DNA of 64,000 nucleotides from Aquarana catesbeiana (taxonomy: Eukaryota; Chordata; Amphibia; Anura; Ranidae). The stretch covers positions 94,963,110-95,027,109 of the forward strand of contig NC_133325.1 of assembly GCF_042186555.1 (NCBI RefSeq), read 5' to 3'. Position 1 is the first letter of the stretch; each line of letters opens with the position of its first letter. The notes under the pieces are model-generated. The model searched no databases and was not told the origin of the DNA. It saw only the letters and a list, made by a program, of their open reading frames with translations. Below are positions 11,119 to 22,747 of this stretch, piece after piece. Made by a program: the position numbers and the translations under genes.

Positions 11119-11493
11119 CCCCTAAGAGCTTGAAAAAGCTTCAGACACTTCTACAAGTGTCAGGCTTTTTTTCTGCAATGCTGCCAGCTTCTAGGAGAGT
11201 TAAATGTTCTGTATGCATGAGGCCCAAGTTTATTAGTACTGCTTGGATCTTGAAGAAGGGGGTACACCACAAAAACATGTCCTGAAAATTTAGATGTTAG
11301 TGCAAATAGAAAAAGTATCACAGACAGTATCACAGACAGTATGTAGTTGTTTTTGTAACAAGTGCACTAATACGGCTACAATCACCTCAAGCAAAAGAGA
11401 GGCCTGAAATACAGTTCTGGGGTTCTTTTTTGAGCCATTAATGTTTTTGAACCATGTTTCCTGTGAGGACTTTATAAAATGAACACTCCTAAA

Positions 11494-12397
11494 CAGCGGG
11501 GCGGGGTGTCCATAAGGGTGCATGGGTGCTGCCCCCACTCTCCAGCCACCCCCTCTATGACCAATGGATAGATTCATGCATTGCATGAATCTAACCATGG
11601 CCGCTGTTGCCACCCCCTATTCAGCGCCTTTTCAGGCGCTGGGCACCTGAATTACAGCGGTGGGGGTGTTTTTGAAGCACCTGATTGGTGCTCACAGTTC
11701 ACCCAGGTGTGTTAGAACAGCGAATGAATATTCACTGTCCTAACACTGAAACGCCTCTCTGCCAATTAGGTGCTCGGGTCTGTTACCCGTCACCTGATTA
11801 GCTGAAATGACAGGTGCTGTGATTGGACGCCTGATGGGTGGAGATGACTGGAAGAGACACATGAAGACACTGCTCGGAGGACACTGCTCCCACTGCCCCA
11901 CCAAGACAGGGTAAGTGCCAGGCAGATGGCGAGCGGGCTGGGGGGGGTTCACAGTGGCAGCATTGGATGGCACAGTGGCAGCATTGTATGGGCAGAGTGG
12001 CAGCATTCGATGGGCAGAGTGGCAGCATTCGATGGGCAGAGTGGCAGCATTTGATGGGCACAGTGGCACCCTCAAATGGCACAGTGGCAGCATTTGATGG
12101 GCACAGTGGCTGCATTTGATGGGCACAGTGACAGCATTTGATGGGCACAGTGGCTGCATTTGAAGGACAGTGGCAGCATTTGATGGGCACAGTGGCAGCA
12201 TTTTATGGGCACAGTGGCAGCATTTGATGGCACAGCGGAAGCGTTTGATGGGCACAGTGGCAGCGTTTGATGGGCACAGTGGCAGCCTTTAAAGGGCACA
12301 GTGGCAGCCTTTAAAGGGCACAGTGGCTGCAATTGATGTTTTTTTTTCAGTATTTTTCAGTTTTCAGTCAAAAAATTTTGAGCACCAGCCGCCGCTG
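11494..12397. mobile_element. hAT non-autonomous element with minisatellite core
   Basis: Left end CAGCGGGGCGGGGTG and right end CACCAGCCGCCGCTG are imperfect inverted repeats. The flanks CTCCTAAA (11486-11493) and CTTCTAAA (12398-12405) form an 8-bp target duplication with one mismatch. The right end matches that of the element ending at 59230 (CACCAGCCGCCACTG), so both belong to one hAT family. The interior is a G+C-rich leader and a 21-22 bp tandem array. Confidence 0.8.
11950..12335. repeat. Minisatellite, 21-22 bp unit
   Basis: About 17-18 copies of a unit like GGGCACAGTGGCAGCATTTGAT occupy this stretch inside the hAT element. Variants change GGGCAC to GGGCAG or shorten by one base. The minus strand gives open frames rich in Cys, His and Pro, but these are a by-product of the repeat and I do not call a gene. 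Confidence 0.95.
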
Positions 12398-12405
12398 CTT
12401 CTAAA

Positions 12406-12945
12406 TAGAATCAGCACTATTACAAATGTTCTCCTTAACAATAACAGAGTGCTGACTGCTAGCAATCATTAAAAGTAGAACCTTCAAATTTAATTGTAAA
12501 CCTTTGTTGGCTGGCTTAAGCCACAGTTGAAAACTTTCAAAATGTCCAGTGAAGAAACCCAACATGTTGTGAAAGCTTGCATTATCTTTAAAAAAAAACA
12601 ATGTATCATTTGAGTTCCAAATTTGCCTCCCAATATTATCATGCAGCTTTAACTTGGTTTGATTTATGCTCCAAGTCTTTGAAGGGCTATGTAACCCTGT
12701 CAACACTGAGGTGGTTTTCATGCAGTGCATTCTTCACAGGGGGTTGACTTTACCTAGCCAAGATGGATTTAAGAAATGACTAGTACTTCCAAACCTCTGT
12801 TTGCATGGATTTATTGAATTCATCTGTACTCTTTTTAAAATGTGTATTGTTTGGACTTGCTTAAATCTCCAAGTAACCCCTTTTTTAAGTGTTTATAAAT
12901 TAGCATATAAAATTATTAGGGTTGTAGCACAGTATGCATAAACGT
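12406..12945. other. No recognised feature
   Basis: AT-rich sequence with no coding similarity, inverted ends or arrays that I can identify. Confidence 0.4.
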
Positions 12946-12949
12946 ATAA

Positions 12950-14127
12950 CTTCTTAAAAAAATAACAACTTCGGGCATACGAGTGGCCCGAGGAGAAGAA
13001 GGGAAGAAGACGCCGAGGAGGAGATGCTGGACGAGAACACCGGAGGAAGAACCAGAAGAACCAGAAGAAGAAGAAGATGAAGGAAGATAGAAGAAAGAAG
13101 AAGCATTTAAATAAAGGAATTGTCAAAAACTGTCTCTTGTCATTTTTAACATTTTTGACAATTTTTTAGTGAAATGGTAGGGGTACTTTTGTACCCCCTT
13201 ACCATTTCACACAGGGGGGAGGGCTGGGGGTCCCCTTGTTAAAGGAGGCTTCCAGATTCCGATAAGCCCCCCTGCCCGTAGACCCCCACAACCACCGGCC
13301 AGGGTTGTGGGGATGAGGCCCTTGTCCTCATCAACATGGGGACAAGGTGTTTTGGGGGGCTACCCCAAAGCACCCTTCCAATGTTGAGGGCATGTGGCCT
13401 GGTACGGTTCAGGAGGGGGCGCCGCTCTCTTGTCCCCCCTCTTTTCCTGCGGCCTGCCAGGTTGCGTGCTCAGATAAGGGTCTGGTATGGATTTTTGGGG
13501 GGACCCCACGCGTTTTTTTTTTTTTTATTTTGGTGCAGGGTTCCCCTAATATCCATACCAGACCTGAAGGGCCTGGTATGGAATTTAGGGGGACCCCCAC
13601 GTCATTTTTTTTTAAAATTTTGGCCGGGGTTCCCCTGTGGAGAATTCCCATGCCGTTTTTATCAATGAACTTCTATGTGTATTGTCAGACCGGCAATGCA
13701 TTAATAGCCGCGAGTAGTTTTAAATGACTTTTTTTCCTTTGAAATGTCATTTTGCTGTCAGACAGTTCTAAACACGGGAAACGTGTGCCCCTTTACAGGC
13801 ATACTATAAACACCCCCCAGGTACAAAATTTAAAGGGATATTACACTTTTATTGTTTCACTTTAAGCATTATTAAAATCACTGCTCCCGAAAAAACGGCT
13901 GTTTTTAAAACTTTTTTTTGCATTGATCCATGTCCCCTGGGGCAGGACCCGGGTCCCCAAACACTTTTTATGACAATAACTTGCATATAAGCCTTTAAAA
14001 TTAGCACTTTTGATTATTCATGTTCGTGTCCCATAGACTTTAACGGTGTTCGCGTGTTCGTACAAATTTTTTGCCTGTTCGCATGTTCTGGTGCGAACCG
14101 AACAGGGGGGTGTTCAGCTCATCCCTA
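12950..14127. mobile_element. hAT non-autonomous element, left end missing
   Basis: The right end GCTCATCCCTA at 14117-14127 and about 1 kb before it match the elements at 48550-49902 and 1970-2568. It contains the AATAAAGGAATTGTCA motif near 13112 and a strong hairpin at 13169-13210 (GTGAAATGGTA with inverse TACCATTTCAC). The TAGGGATGAGC left end is absent, so no target duplication can be tested. Confidence 0.7.
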
Positions 14128-14957
14128 GTCAGAAGCCATGAAATCATACCGAGAAAGAAGTACAGTTAAATCACACTTGTTTAATAATAAAAGTAAAAAG
14201 AAAAAACATAGTAAAAAAAAAGCCAAAGTTCAGTAACCGGAGCAGATAGTCAGCCAAGCAGAAGTCAGGGATCAAAGTAGTGGAACAGCAAGCAGGAGCC
14301 AGAAGGGATGTCAGCAAAGCCAGTCTTTAAACAGAAATGCAGGAGATAGTTTCTTGTGATGTGACCAAGGCGAAGGTAGAGCTCCTCTGGACTGGACGGC
14401 TTAAGTAGGCAGGACTGACGAGCAGCATCATCAAAAGCTGGGTAACTGTGGAGAGAGATGGGAGCTGGCAATTAGCCGACCGCTGAGCGGCCAGCTCAGA
14501 GAAGGAATGGCCGAGCCCAGCCCTGACACTGTGGTACCTAAGGGGTTAATCATCTGCATTGTGTAAAAAGGCTGTTTGATCCTGTCTTCTCTGATCCTCC
14601 ACTTCATCCACTGTCCCCAATCCATCTCCTGATAGTACAGAGCATTTGGGGTCATTCTGCACATGCTCACATGCTCATTTTGGTATGTGTGTTGCTAGAG
14701 GGTTTTTTTTGTTTCTTGAGAGGGTGCATGTGATCAGCACAGGGCCAATCAGCACTGTCCAGACAGAGGGTCAGGGGTCTTGCAGCCTCATAGGATAGTC
14801 AGAGGAAAATGAAAACTCCTCCTGCAAGCTTTAACCAGACACTGATAAAAGTCACAAGACTGCTCTAGTTGCTGATTAGAAAAGGTATTTGGCAGTTTAT
14901 ATTTACTAAAATAATTGCATTTTAATGTTCTGTGTACTATGGGAGAGCAGATATAGT
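14128..14957. other. No gene; probable old dispersed repeat
   Basis: No coding signal. The part from about 14540 (GGGGTTAATCATCTGC...) to 14900 has the feel of a dispersed repeat, but I cannot assign it to a family from this window alone. Confidence 0.3.
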
Positions 14958-14960
14958 GAA

Positions 14961-15394
14961 TGCCCTGTACACACGGTCGGATTTTCCGATGGAAAATGTG
15001 TGATAGGACCTTGTTGTTGGAAATTCCGACCGTGTGTAGGCTCCATCACACATTTTCCATCGGATTTTCCGACACACAAAGTTTGAGAGCAGGCTATAAA
15101 ATTTTCCGACAACAAAATCCGTTGTTGGAATTTCCGATCGTGTGTACACAAATCTGACACACAAAGTGCCACGCATGCTCAGAATAAATAAAGAGATGAA
15201 AGCTATTGGCTACTGCCCCGTTTATAGTCCCAACGTACCTGTTTTACGTCACCGCGTTCAGAATGATCGGATTTTCCGACAACTTTGTGTGACCGTGTGT
15301 ATGCAAGACAAGTTTGAGCCAACATCCGTCGGAAAAAATCCTAGGATTTTGTTGTCGGAATGTCCGATCAATGTCCGACCATGTGTACGGGGCA
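14961..15394. mobile_element. PIF/Harbinger-like MITE (TGCCCCGTACACACGGTCGG family)
   Basis: Left end TGCCCTGTACACACGGTCGG and right end GACCATGTGTACGGGGCA are inverted repeats. The right flank is TTA and the left flank is GAA, so the 3-bp duplication has decayed. The interior has repeated TTTTCCGAC and GTGTGT motifs in both directions. Two further copies lie at 60521-60945 and 62992 onward. Assignment to Harbinger follows from the TTA duplication at the 60521 copy. Confidence 0.75.
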
Positions 15395-15566
15395 TTAGTT
15401 TACCAGCTTCCATTCTGTTTTCCACAATGAATTCATGTGAACTATACTGTACAATTATTTTGCGGCCTTTACTTCATTCAATGAGGGTTGAGAGTTAATA
15501 TTACAATGAATTAAATCTGCAGTTATATTGCATGCTGTTTTCGCAAAAAGTATTAAAGTAAGTCAA

Positions 15567-16486
<920 letters not shown>

Positions 16487-16529
<43 letters not shown>
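16487..16529. repeat. (TA)n microsatellite, right flank of Tc1
   Basis: About 21 TA units. Together with 15603-15661 it appears to be one array split by the Tc1 insertion. Confidence 0.95.
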
Positions 16530-16533
<4 letters not shown>

Positions 16534-16679
16534 ATATGTGAGCACTGATTTTAATAGAACATATTGTACTGTATATCTCATATTTACATGTGTGTATATT
16601 TTTGGGTCAGGGGTTATTAATTTGAGGTCCATGGATAGGTTTCAGGGGGTCAGTGAGAGTCAGATATAAATAACATTTA

Positions 16680-16873
16680 GCTCTCGGTCACACCGAACAT
16701 GACCCAACACTTGAAGTAGCACAATTTCAAAGTAGTACTCATTCAGGTGCTACTTGGTTGATTTCATGCACAGATGCCTATGAAAGTCGTACCTGAACTT
16801 GCAAAAATTAGTGCACGAACTACTTTCAAAATCGGTGTGATGCCTAAGGAGTCACACCAGTGTGACCAGGGGC
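16680..16873. mobile_element. Small MITE, GCYCYYGGTCACACYG ends
   Basis: Left end GCTCTCGGTCACACCG and right end CAGTGTGACCAGGGGC are inverted. TTA precedes and TAA follows, suggesting a Harbinger-like 3-bp target. The ends resemble those of the MITEs at 30222 and 41991, which also carry a GGTTCACAC-type terminus. Confidence 0.55.
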
Positions 16874-17120
16874 TAACATGCACTATACCGCGCACCCTTT
16901 TGTCCCAATCAGTGGTTCCCCATTGACAGAAATTAAAGAAAACTCACCCTACCACTGGTTATAGTGCCAACCTCTAAGCATCCCCGTTTTTGACCCATGT
17001 ACATTTTTATCATTAATCTCTGCACAACCTCCATCTTCTGGCACTCTATAATAGCAAGTGTTAATTCTAATTTTCTAGTTGTAGTAGTAGTAGATTTGAG
17101 TAGAACGAAAATTTTTTTGT

Positions 17121-17893
17121 TTAACCACTTCAGCCCAGGAAGGATTTACCTCCTTAATGACCAGGCCATTTTTTTGCGATACAGCACTGCGTCACTTTAA
17201 CTGACAATTGTGCGGTCGTGCGACATTGTACCCAAACAAAATTGATGTCCTTTTTTCCCACAAATAGAGCCTTCTTTTGGCGATATTTGATCACCTCTGC
17301 AGTTTTTATTTTTTGCGCTATAAACAAAAAAAGACTGACAATTTTGAAAAAAAAACTATATTTTTTACTTTCTGCTATAATACATATCCAAAAAAATATA
17401 TAAAAAACAAACGTATTCAACAGTTTAGGCCAATATGTATTCTGCTACATATTTTTGGAAATAAAATAATCGCAATAAGCAGGAATCAGCGATTTTTATT
17501 GGGACTGTGACATTGTGGCAGACAAATACGACCCTAAGTGACACTTTATGGTGACCAGTGACACCAATACAGTGATCAGTGCTATAAAAATGCACTGATC
17601 ACTGTATAAATGGCACTGACAGGGAAGGGGTTAACACTAGGGGTGATCAAAGGGTTAAGTGTTCCCTAGGGAGGTGCTTTCTAACTGTCATGGGGACAGA
17701 CTGACTGGGAGGACAGAGAGATCGCTGTTCCTGATCACTCGAAACAGCTGATCTCTCTCTCCTCCCCTGTCAGAATGGGGATCCGCGTTGTATCTAATGC
17801 ACTGAGCGACGTACTGGTACGTAAGCCATGGTTCACGCAGCCGGGCCGCCCTGCCGCATGTATATGTGTGGTGGGCGGTCCGGAAGTGGTTCA
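17121..17893. mobile_element. piggyBac MITE (TTAACCACTT ends)
   Basis: Left end TTAACCACTTCAGCCC and right end GGAAGTGGTTCA (TTAA changed to TTCA) are inverted repeats. About 200 bases of the left end, including the CACCTCTGCAGTTTTTATTT and ATTTTTTGCGCTATAAAC region, match the right end of the large piggyBac element (36760-36996) in reverse orientation. I infer this is an internally deleted relative. Confidence 0.75.
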
Positions 17894-17996
17894 TTTGCAC
17901 AAAAGGATTGTATTTCATTTTTGCAATGAATGTCCATTACTTTTTGTGTTTTTAGTAAGATTGCTTACTTTATTCAAACTTTGTGCATGTCATATA

Positions 17997-18191
17997 TGTT
18001 GGAAGTGCAACAGCATGTACTATGCACTCTGAACTATAGATGGCGCTATAGTGATATACTAGTGTCTGTTTGTTTATATATGCTTGTATATTCTGCATAG
18101 GAAGGAAGTTGTTTATTCTCTGATCTCTCCTGTAATGCTGCTCTCACACGCATATGCTGTTCTCTTATGCAAGCAAAGCTTAATTCTAACA
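17997..18191 (+). repeat. 5' LTR of copia element
   Basis: The segment begins TGTTGGAAGTGCAACAGC and ends TTCTAACA, giving the usual TGTT...AACA LTR ends. It is 195 bp and is followed at once by the primer-binding site and the gag region. Confidence 0.75.
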
Positions 18192-18207
18192 GATTATGGG
18201 CCCAGGC
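18192..18207 (+). promoter_or_regulatory. Primer-binding site, half-tRNA initiator-Met type
   Basis: GATTATGGGCCCAG directly follows the LTR. It is complementary, with one mismatch (GATTATGGGCCC against GGTTATGGGCCC), to the anticodon region of initiator methionine tRNA. Priming from an internal cleavage product of that tRNA is established for the copia group. Confidence 0.75.
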
Positions 18208-18980
18208 ACTAAACAAGAAGGCAAGTTCTGCATCCAAGCTGCTGAAAAATGGCACGTTGCTCAGATATAAGGTTTGCAATTGCAGACCCCAACAATATCA
18301 ACCAGCAGCTGTTGAAGTTCAAACTGGAAATGCTGCTAAACAATGATGGTTTGTGGCAAGTACTGAATACAGGCCGATCCCCTAATGGACCCAAGGAGGA
18401 ATGGGATAGGAAGAACAGGCAAGCGAAAGCAATTATAAGTCTACTATTGGAAGATGATCAGCTCATCCACATAATAAAAGAGCAGTTAAAGGTATGTGGA
18501 CCACAATACACAAACTGCATGAATGTTCAAACCTAAACAGTAAACTATATTTGCTATGCAAGCTATATATGATGAGGCTAGAAAAATACCAGGAGATGTG
18601 TAAACATGTGAATGCCATGCTAAAGTTCACAGAACAGCTACATGCAATTGGAAAGGAAATTAAAGATAACCATATGGCGGCGTTATTGCTATGCAGCCTT
18701 CCAGAGTCATATAATGCCCCTATTAATGCTTTAGAAGCCAGACCCAAGCAAGAATTAACAATAAAATATGCCAAAGGAAAAATCAATTGATGAATATAAC
18801 AGATAATATACAGTAAATAATAATATAATAACAGAAGGAAGGAAAGTATTCACAATGAAGAGACTGAGAAAGTTCTTAAGGTGCACTAAGGCATACATCA
18901 AAGAAAGCAGAGCATGTTTTCACTGTAAAAAGACCGGTCACCTGAAAAAGGACTGTTTAATCTGGAAAGCCGTGTAGTGA
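18198..18980 (+). pseudogene. copia gag with intact zinc knuckle
   Basis: Gag would form the cytoplasmic particle. The first reading starts near 18198 (MGPGTKQEGKFCIQ) and shifts frame into KFKLEMLLNNDGLWQVL, WDRKNRQAKAIISLLLEDDQ (18249-18536). A second shift leads to CSNLNSKLYLLCKLY, CKHVNAMLKFTEQL and MAALLLCSLPESYNAPI (18494-18790), all typical of copia gag. Near 18909 the reading ACFHCKKTGHLKKDC is an intact CX2CX4HX4C RNA-binding knuckle. Several frameshifts and a stop at 18788 disable it. Confidence 0.9.
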
Positions 18981-19059
18981 AAGTGAAAGCCATCCACAAG
19001 AGAAAGAGTTAGAGCAGTAACAAAGGAAACTGTAAGCACATCATTGAGTGGCACTTTAA

Positions 19060-19786
19060 GGCCCCTTCCACACAAATGTTTCGATTGGGTCTGCCTGTCC
19101 GTATTTTAGGCAGACTCCATCGAAACCTCCATTGTCCTCTATGGAGCGGCAGGTGTAAACAGACATATGTCCCTTTACACCCACCTACCTCAAATCCAAT
19201 CCGCCAAAAACAAACAGAAGGGGGATCTGTTCTGGGCAGATCGGATCCAAGGGAGTCGGTTGTAAACGGACAGCCCACCACGACTTTTCATGTGGCCCTT
19301 GCACCCAGTTTTGCAGCCAGGCCATGGAGGAACTCCATTCCGCCACCGCTGGCTCTCACCCTCTGTTCCCACGCCCCACTGCTGCTTGTAAACGCAGAAG
19401 CCTTCAGGGTTTACAAGGGATAGCTTTGCTTTCAGTGGCTCCAGAACTAACAGATCAAGGCAGAGCTATCTACACAGGGAGGTACTAGAGCAAGGCCAGG
19501 TAGGAGAGAGAGATGCAATCAAACTTTGGAAGGGTGGGGTGGCACACTGTACATAGTGCACCCCTAAACACTGAACTCTCTATGGAGCACACCCCTGAAC
19601 CCTGCACTCTGTATGTGGGGCACCCCTGAAACCTGCATTCTGTACGTAGGCACACCCCGCAACCCTGCACTCTGTACGTAGGTGCTCCCCAGATACAACC
19701 GGCCCTTTGAGGGCAACTATACTGCTGATGCGGCCCGAGATGGGCAAGCGGATCGATGGTGGATTCCACACCATGTGAAAGGGACC
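19060..19786. mobile_element. piggyBac-like MITE inside copia
   Basis: TTAA flanks both ends (19056-19059 and 19787-19790). Terminal repeats are GGCCCCTTCCACACAAATG and CATGTGAAAGGGACC. The interior is non-coding. A short array of about 30-35 bp units (CACCCCTGAAACCTGCA-like) lies at 19556-19685. Because copia protease resumes right after it, the insertion is younger than the copia copy. Confidence 0.8.
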
Positions 19787-19821
19787 TTAAAGTGAATCTG
19801 AGTAGTATACCATGTGGTTGA

Positions 19822-19941
19822 TGTATAGACTCAGGTGCAACAGGTCACATGGACAGTGTTAAGACCTTTTTTACAGAAACTGATTCTAGTGCAAAAGACA
19901 AAGTCTTCCTAGCAAGTATTACTGCAGAAGGGGGTTCCTGA
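19822..19941 (+). pseudogene. copia protease fragment
   Basis: The reading CIDSGATGHMDSVKTFF carries the D-S-G-A active site of aspartic proteases that cut the Gag-Pol polyprotein. It ends at a TGA at 19939 after about 40 residues. The active site itself is intact. Confidence 0.85.
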
Positions 19942-20120
19942 ACTGCATCACATCATCAGGGGACAAGCAAAGTATGCTTCTGAAAAATGTATTGTACGTC
20001 CCAGACCTAAAAGGATGTCTTTTATCAGTGTAAACACTTGTGATCAATAGTCTCACAGTTCAATACCAAGGTGATAAATGTACAGTTTGAAATAACAAGC
20101 AAATCCTCAGAAAAAAAAGA

Positions 20121-20492
20121 TTGGATGAACACCTACACAGACTGATCACCACAGACGAGCAAGCCAAGACTGTCACTCAGAATCCCCACAATAAATGCCT
20201 TCACCTATGGCACAAACGATTGGGGCACCAAACCCAAGAAGTCATAAAGGAAATTATAAAGAGAGGTTTATCAGAAGATATGACAATGATGCCTTGCAAA
20301 AGGTTTATGAAATGCAAGTGTTGTATGGAAGCAAAGGCCACATGTACTCCACTTCCACAGACAATTCAAAGAAAAAACACCCACCCCATGGAGCTCATAC
20401 ACAGTGACATGTGCGGACCAATGAAAACTCCCACATCAAGTGAGAACAGTTTTCTCCTGAAACTTAACCTTAAAAAATCTTTAAGAGTTTGA
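20121..20492 (+). pseudogene. copia integrase N-terminus
   Basis: The reading has CLHLWHKRLGHQTQEVIKE and later KCKCCMEAKAT, the H-H-C-C zinc-binding region before the copia integrase core. It then shows MELIHSDMCGPMKTPT, where the aspartate in HSD is the first catalytic residue. The similarity stops shortly after, at SSENSF, so the element is truncated here. Confidence 0.9.
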
Positions 20493-20516
20493 AGCCATAT
20501 CCAGTAACGAATTCCA

Positions 20517-21150
20517 AAGGAAACCAGGTGTAGCACCCTCTAGGTAAGCATGTGCTAGAGTAGGATTTTTTTGTCTTAGGGTAGACAAATTTAGGCAGGC
20601 CTGGCTGGCAGCCAGGCCTGTGTATGTTTTGATCTGGGCTGGAAGTGGCTCTGGCTCAGGATAGCAGCTGGTGACTCACAGGCAGCATCACTAAGACCTC
20701 CCTCTTCTTTCTAGAGCTTTCTGGAAGGTACTGGAAAGAGAGGAGGTGGAGCTGCCAGGAGCACTATAAGGAGCCCTGACCAATCCCCAACTTGATTGGC
20801 AGGGGGCAGGCCTCCTTAAGTACCCAGGGTCAGCCCAGCTATGGAGTTGTTCAGAGCTTGGAGATGGAATGCTAGGCTGTCGGGGCCTTTAAGGGAGCTC
20901 CCCAGTCTGGGGGGATGACCTTGGGCCTGGGGCTCGGGTGCGGACAGAGCCCTTCAAGAAAGTGTGAAGGTGGGTGGAATGGTAAAAGATGGGGGAGGGC
21001 TATGGCAGGTGATATGAAGGTTCCCATGTTACAAACAACCATTGAAAATAGTACTATTTGTACTAAAATAAAAAAATATGCATAACATAAGTGTGCAAAA
21101 TGTGACAATGAATTAAAGTGTTTGTTCACCAATGCCAAAAGTCTGCCAAG
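20517..21150. other. No gene; possible solo LTR
   Basis: From 20528 the sequence TGTAGCACCCTCTAGG looks like the start of a retroelement LTR, and the stretch is G+C-rich with inverted GCCAGGCCTG... pieces. I cannot identify the right end or a duplication. It breaks the similarity to copia at its left edge. Confidence 0.3.
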
Positions 21151-21154
21151 CAAA

Positions 21155-22040
21155 ATAGTTGAGTTGGAAGCTCTGGTGCACGAGGAGAACTATGATTTAA
21201 TTAGTATTGCTGAATTTTAGCTTCATTCTTCACATGACTGGGCTATTACAATTCCTGGCTATGCTCTCTTTCAGAAAGACAGGGTAAAACAGAGGGGTGG
21301 GGGTCTCTGTCTCTACGTGAGAAGTGATCTCAAAGCGAGTGTGAAAGAGGACCGCATTATGGGTGGAACTGTACATGGGCATGCGTACTAAAAAAGTTAT
21401 CATTGGAGTTTGTTATAGACCTCCCAGTGTTAATGAGGAGGTGGGGACTCCTCATTAACAATGGGGCTGCAAGGGCTGCAAGGGCTGGGACAGTGATAAT
21501 AATGGGGGATTTAAACAGAGGGGTGGGGGTCTCTGTCTCTACATAAGAAGTGATCTCAAAGCGAGTGTGAAAGAGGACCGCATTATGGGTGGAACTGTAC
21601 ATGGGTATGCGTACTAAAAAAGTTATCATTGGAGTTTGTTATAGACCTCCCAGTGTTAATGAGGAGGTGGGGACTCCTCATTAACAATGGGGCTGCAAGG
21701 GCTGGGACAGTGATAATAATGGGGGATTTAAACTACCCGGAAATTGACTGGAGTAATGGCACTGCTGAAACAGTTAAAGGGCAAAAAGTTATAAACTTAT
21801 TACAAGACAATTTTATAGTCTAGTTTATTGAGGCCCCGACTAGAAATGATGCTCTACTGGACCTGGTAATCTCAAGCCATGCAGAGCTTATTACCAATAT
21901 TCATATAAAAGAACATCTGGGTAGCAGTGACCATAACATGATTCCATTTAATGTTAGCTGTAAGCCACAAACACATACAGTAAATAGAAAAAAATATTAA
22001 ATTTAAGTAAGCAAATTTTCCAAGGATGAGGGCTGCTCTC
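21155..22040 (+). pseudogene. LINE apurinic endonuclease fragment
   Basis: The endonuclease nicks target DNA for target-primed reverse transcription. Readable motifs are ELEALVHEENYDLISIAE, with the catalytic glutamate position in IAE, then WAITIPGYALFRKDR and RGGGVCLYVRSDL. Later a GDLNYPEIDWSNG block appears at 21721 onward, the GDFN-like motif with its catalytic residues. The first E-T-W block has a stop after IAEF. Stops and a tandem duplication break the frame. Confidence 0.8.
21293..21730 (+). repeat. Direct duplication of about 220 bp in the endonuclease
   Basis: The block starting GAGGGGTGGGGGTCTCTGTC at 21293 recurs at 21518 with only a few changes. The first copy carries an extra CAAGGGCTG. 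The junction reads GGGGGATTTAAACAGAGGGG, joining the end of one unit to the start of the next. Confidence 0.9.
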
Positions 22041-22049
22041 CAAGACTTA

Positions 22050-22409
22050 TGCTGGCCATACACTATACGAAAAATCGGCCGAAAAATCGTTCGTATAGAC
22101 ACTTCGTTCGTTTTTCGGCAAGTTAATGGGCACAAATCGATAATCGTTTGTGACGTTTTTGTGGGAAAAAAACGAATGGGAAGTTTGGAAAATTTCTGCC
22201 GAACGTACGATAAATTGCAAGGTTAATGTGTTTCCCGTCCGAACTGTCTGCACTAGGTATATGTAAAAAAACGAACAAAAAATTATTTATTCAGTCCACT
22301 GAACAATTTATCGGTCATTATATGATGGCACGATCGTTTGCGGTCACGGTCGAACGTTCGTTTTTCGAAAATGGGTTCGGCCGATTTTCTGTATAGTGTA
22401 TGGCCAGCA
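22050..22409. mobile_element. PIF/Harbinger-like MITE (TGCTGGCCATACAC ends)
   Basis: Ends TGCTGGCCATACACTATACG and its inverse ending AGTGTATGGCCAGCA are nearly perfect. TTA lies on both sides (22047-22049 and 22410-22412). The 360-bp interior has further inverted TTCGTTCG and CGAACG motifs. Confidence 0.85.
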
Positions 22410-22610
22410 TTAGACTGGGAGGGAATATTGGCATTGATGAACACAGAACAGAAGTGGGAATTCTTCAAAAAGACCGAATGCAAACTCACTGCAAAGTATA
22501 TTCCCGTGGGCAATAAGTTTAAAAGGCTACAAATAAAACCTATGTGGCCCAAAAAGCTATAAATAATAGGAAAAGACCTTTTAAGAAATATAAAAAGTTA
22601 GTTAGTTTAA

Positions 22611-22743
22611 AGCAGAGTTCTACCCAAAAGTGGAACTCTCACTTGTACGCTTTCTCCCCCCTCCGGTGCCACATTTGGCACCTTTCAGCGGGGAGGGGGG
22701 AAGCTGCTGACTTCTAATTTTTTACCCAGGCTGGACCTCCTCT
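22611..22743. mobile_element. Small TTAA-flanked MITE
   Basis: TTAA flanks both ends (22607-22610 and 22744-22747). Ends AGCAGAGTTC and the inverse-like GACCTCCTCT are imperfect. Length 133 bp. The family resembles the element at 45028-45543. Confidence 0.45.
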
Positions 22744-22747
22744 TTAA

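Larger units (their letters stand above)
9063..11285 (+). mobile_element. Ty3/gypsy retrotransposon remnant with inverted RT block
   Basis: Plus strand holds gag pieces (9063-9660), a nucleocapsid-like zinc knuckle (about 9830), a protease-region fragment (10020-10437) and the middle of RT (about 10885-11118). The first part of RT lies between them on the minus strand (10870-10507). Integrase and the 3' LTR are absent. Frameshifts occur in gag, protease and RT. Confidence 0.8.
17997..20516 (+). mobile_element. Ty1/copia retrotransposon, 5' half
   Basis: LTR, primer site, gag, zinc knuckle, protease and the integrase N-terminus follow in the copia order. The element is split by a piggyBac-like MITE at 19060-19786 and stops early in the integrase. 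RT, RNase H and the 3' LTR are absent. Confidence 0.9.

Noticed and set aside
11740..12332. Minus-strand Cys/His/Pro-rich repeat protein
   Set aside because: The frames are produced by a 21-22 bp minisatellite inside a hAT element. Unit length changes shift the frame and no start context or domain supports a gene.
18192..18207. Possible tRNA gene
   Set aside because: Only the anticodon-region complement is present, with no cloverleaf, directly after an LTR. It is a primer-binding site.
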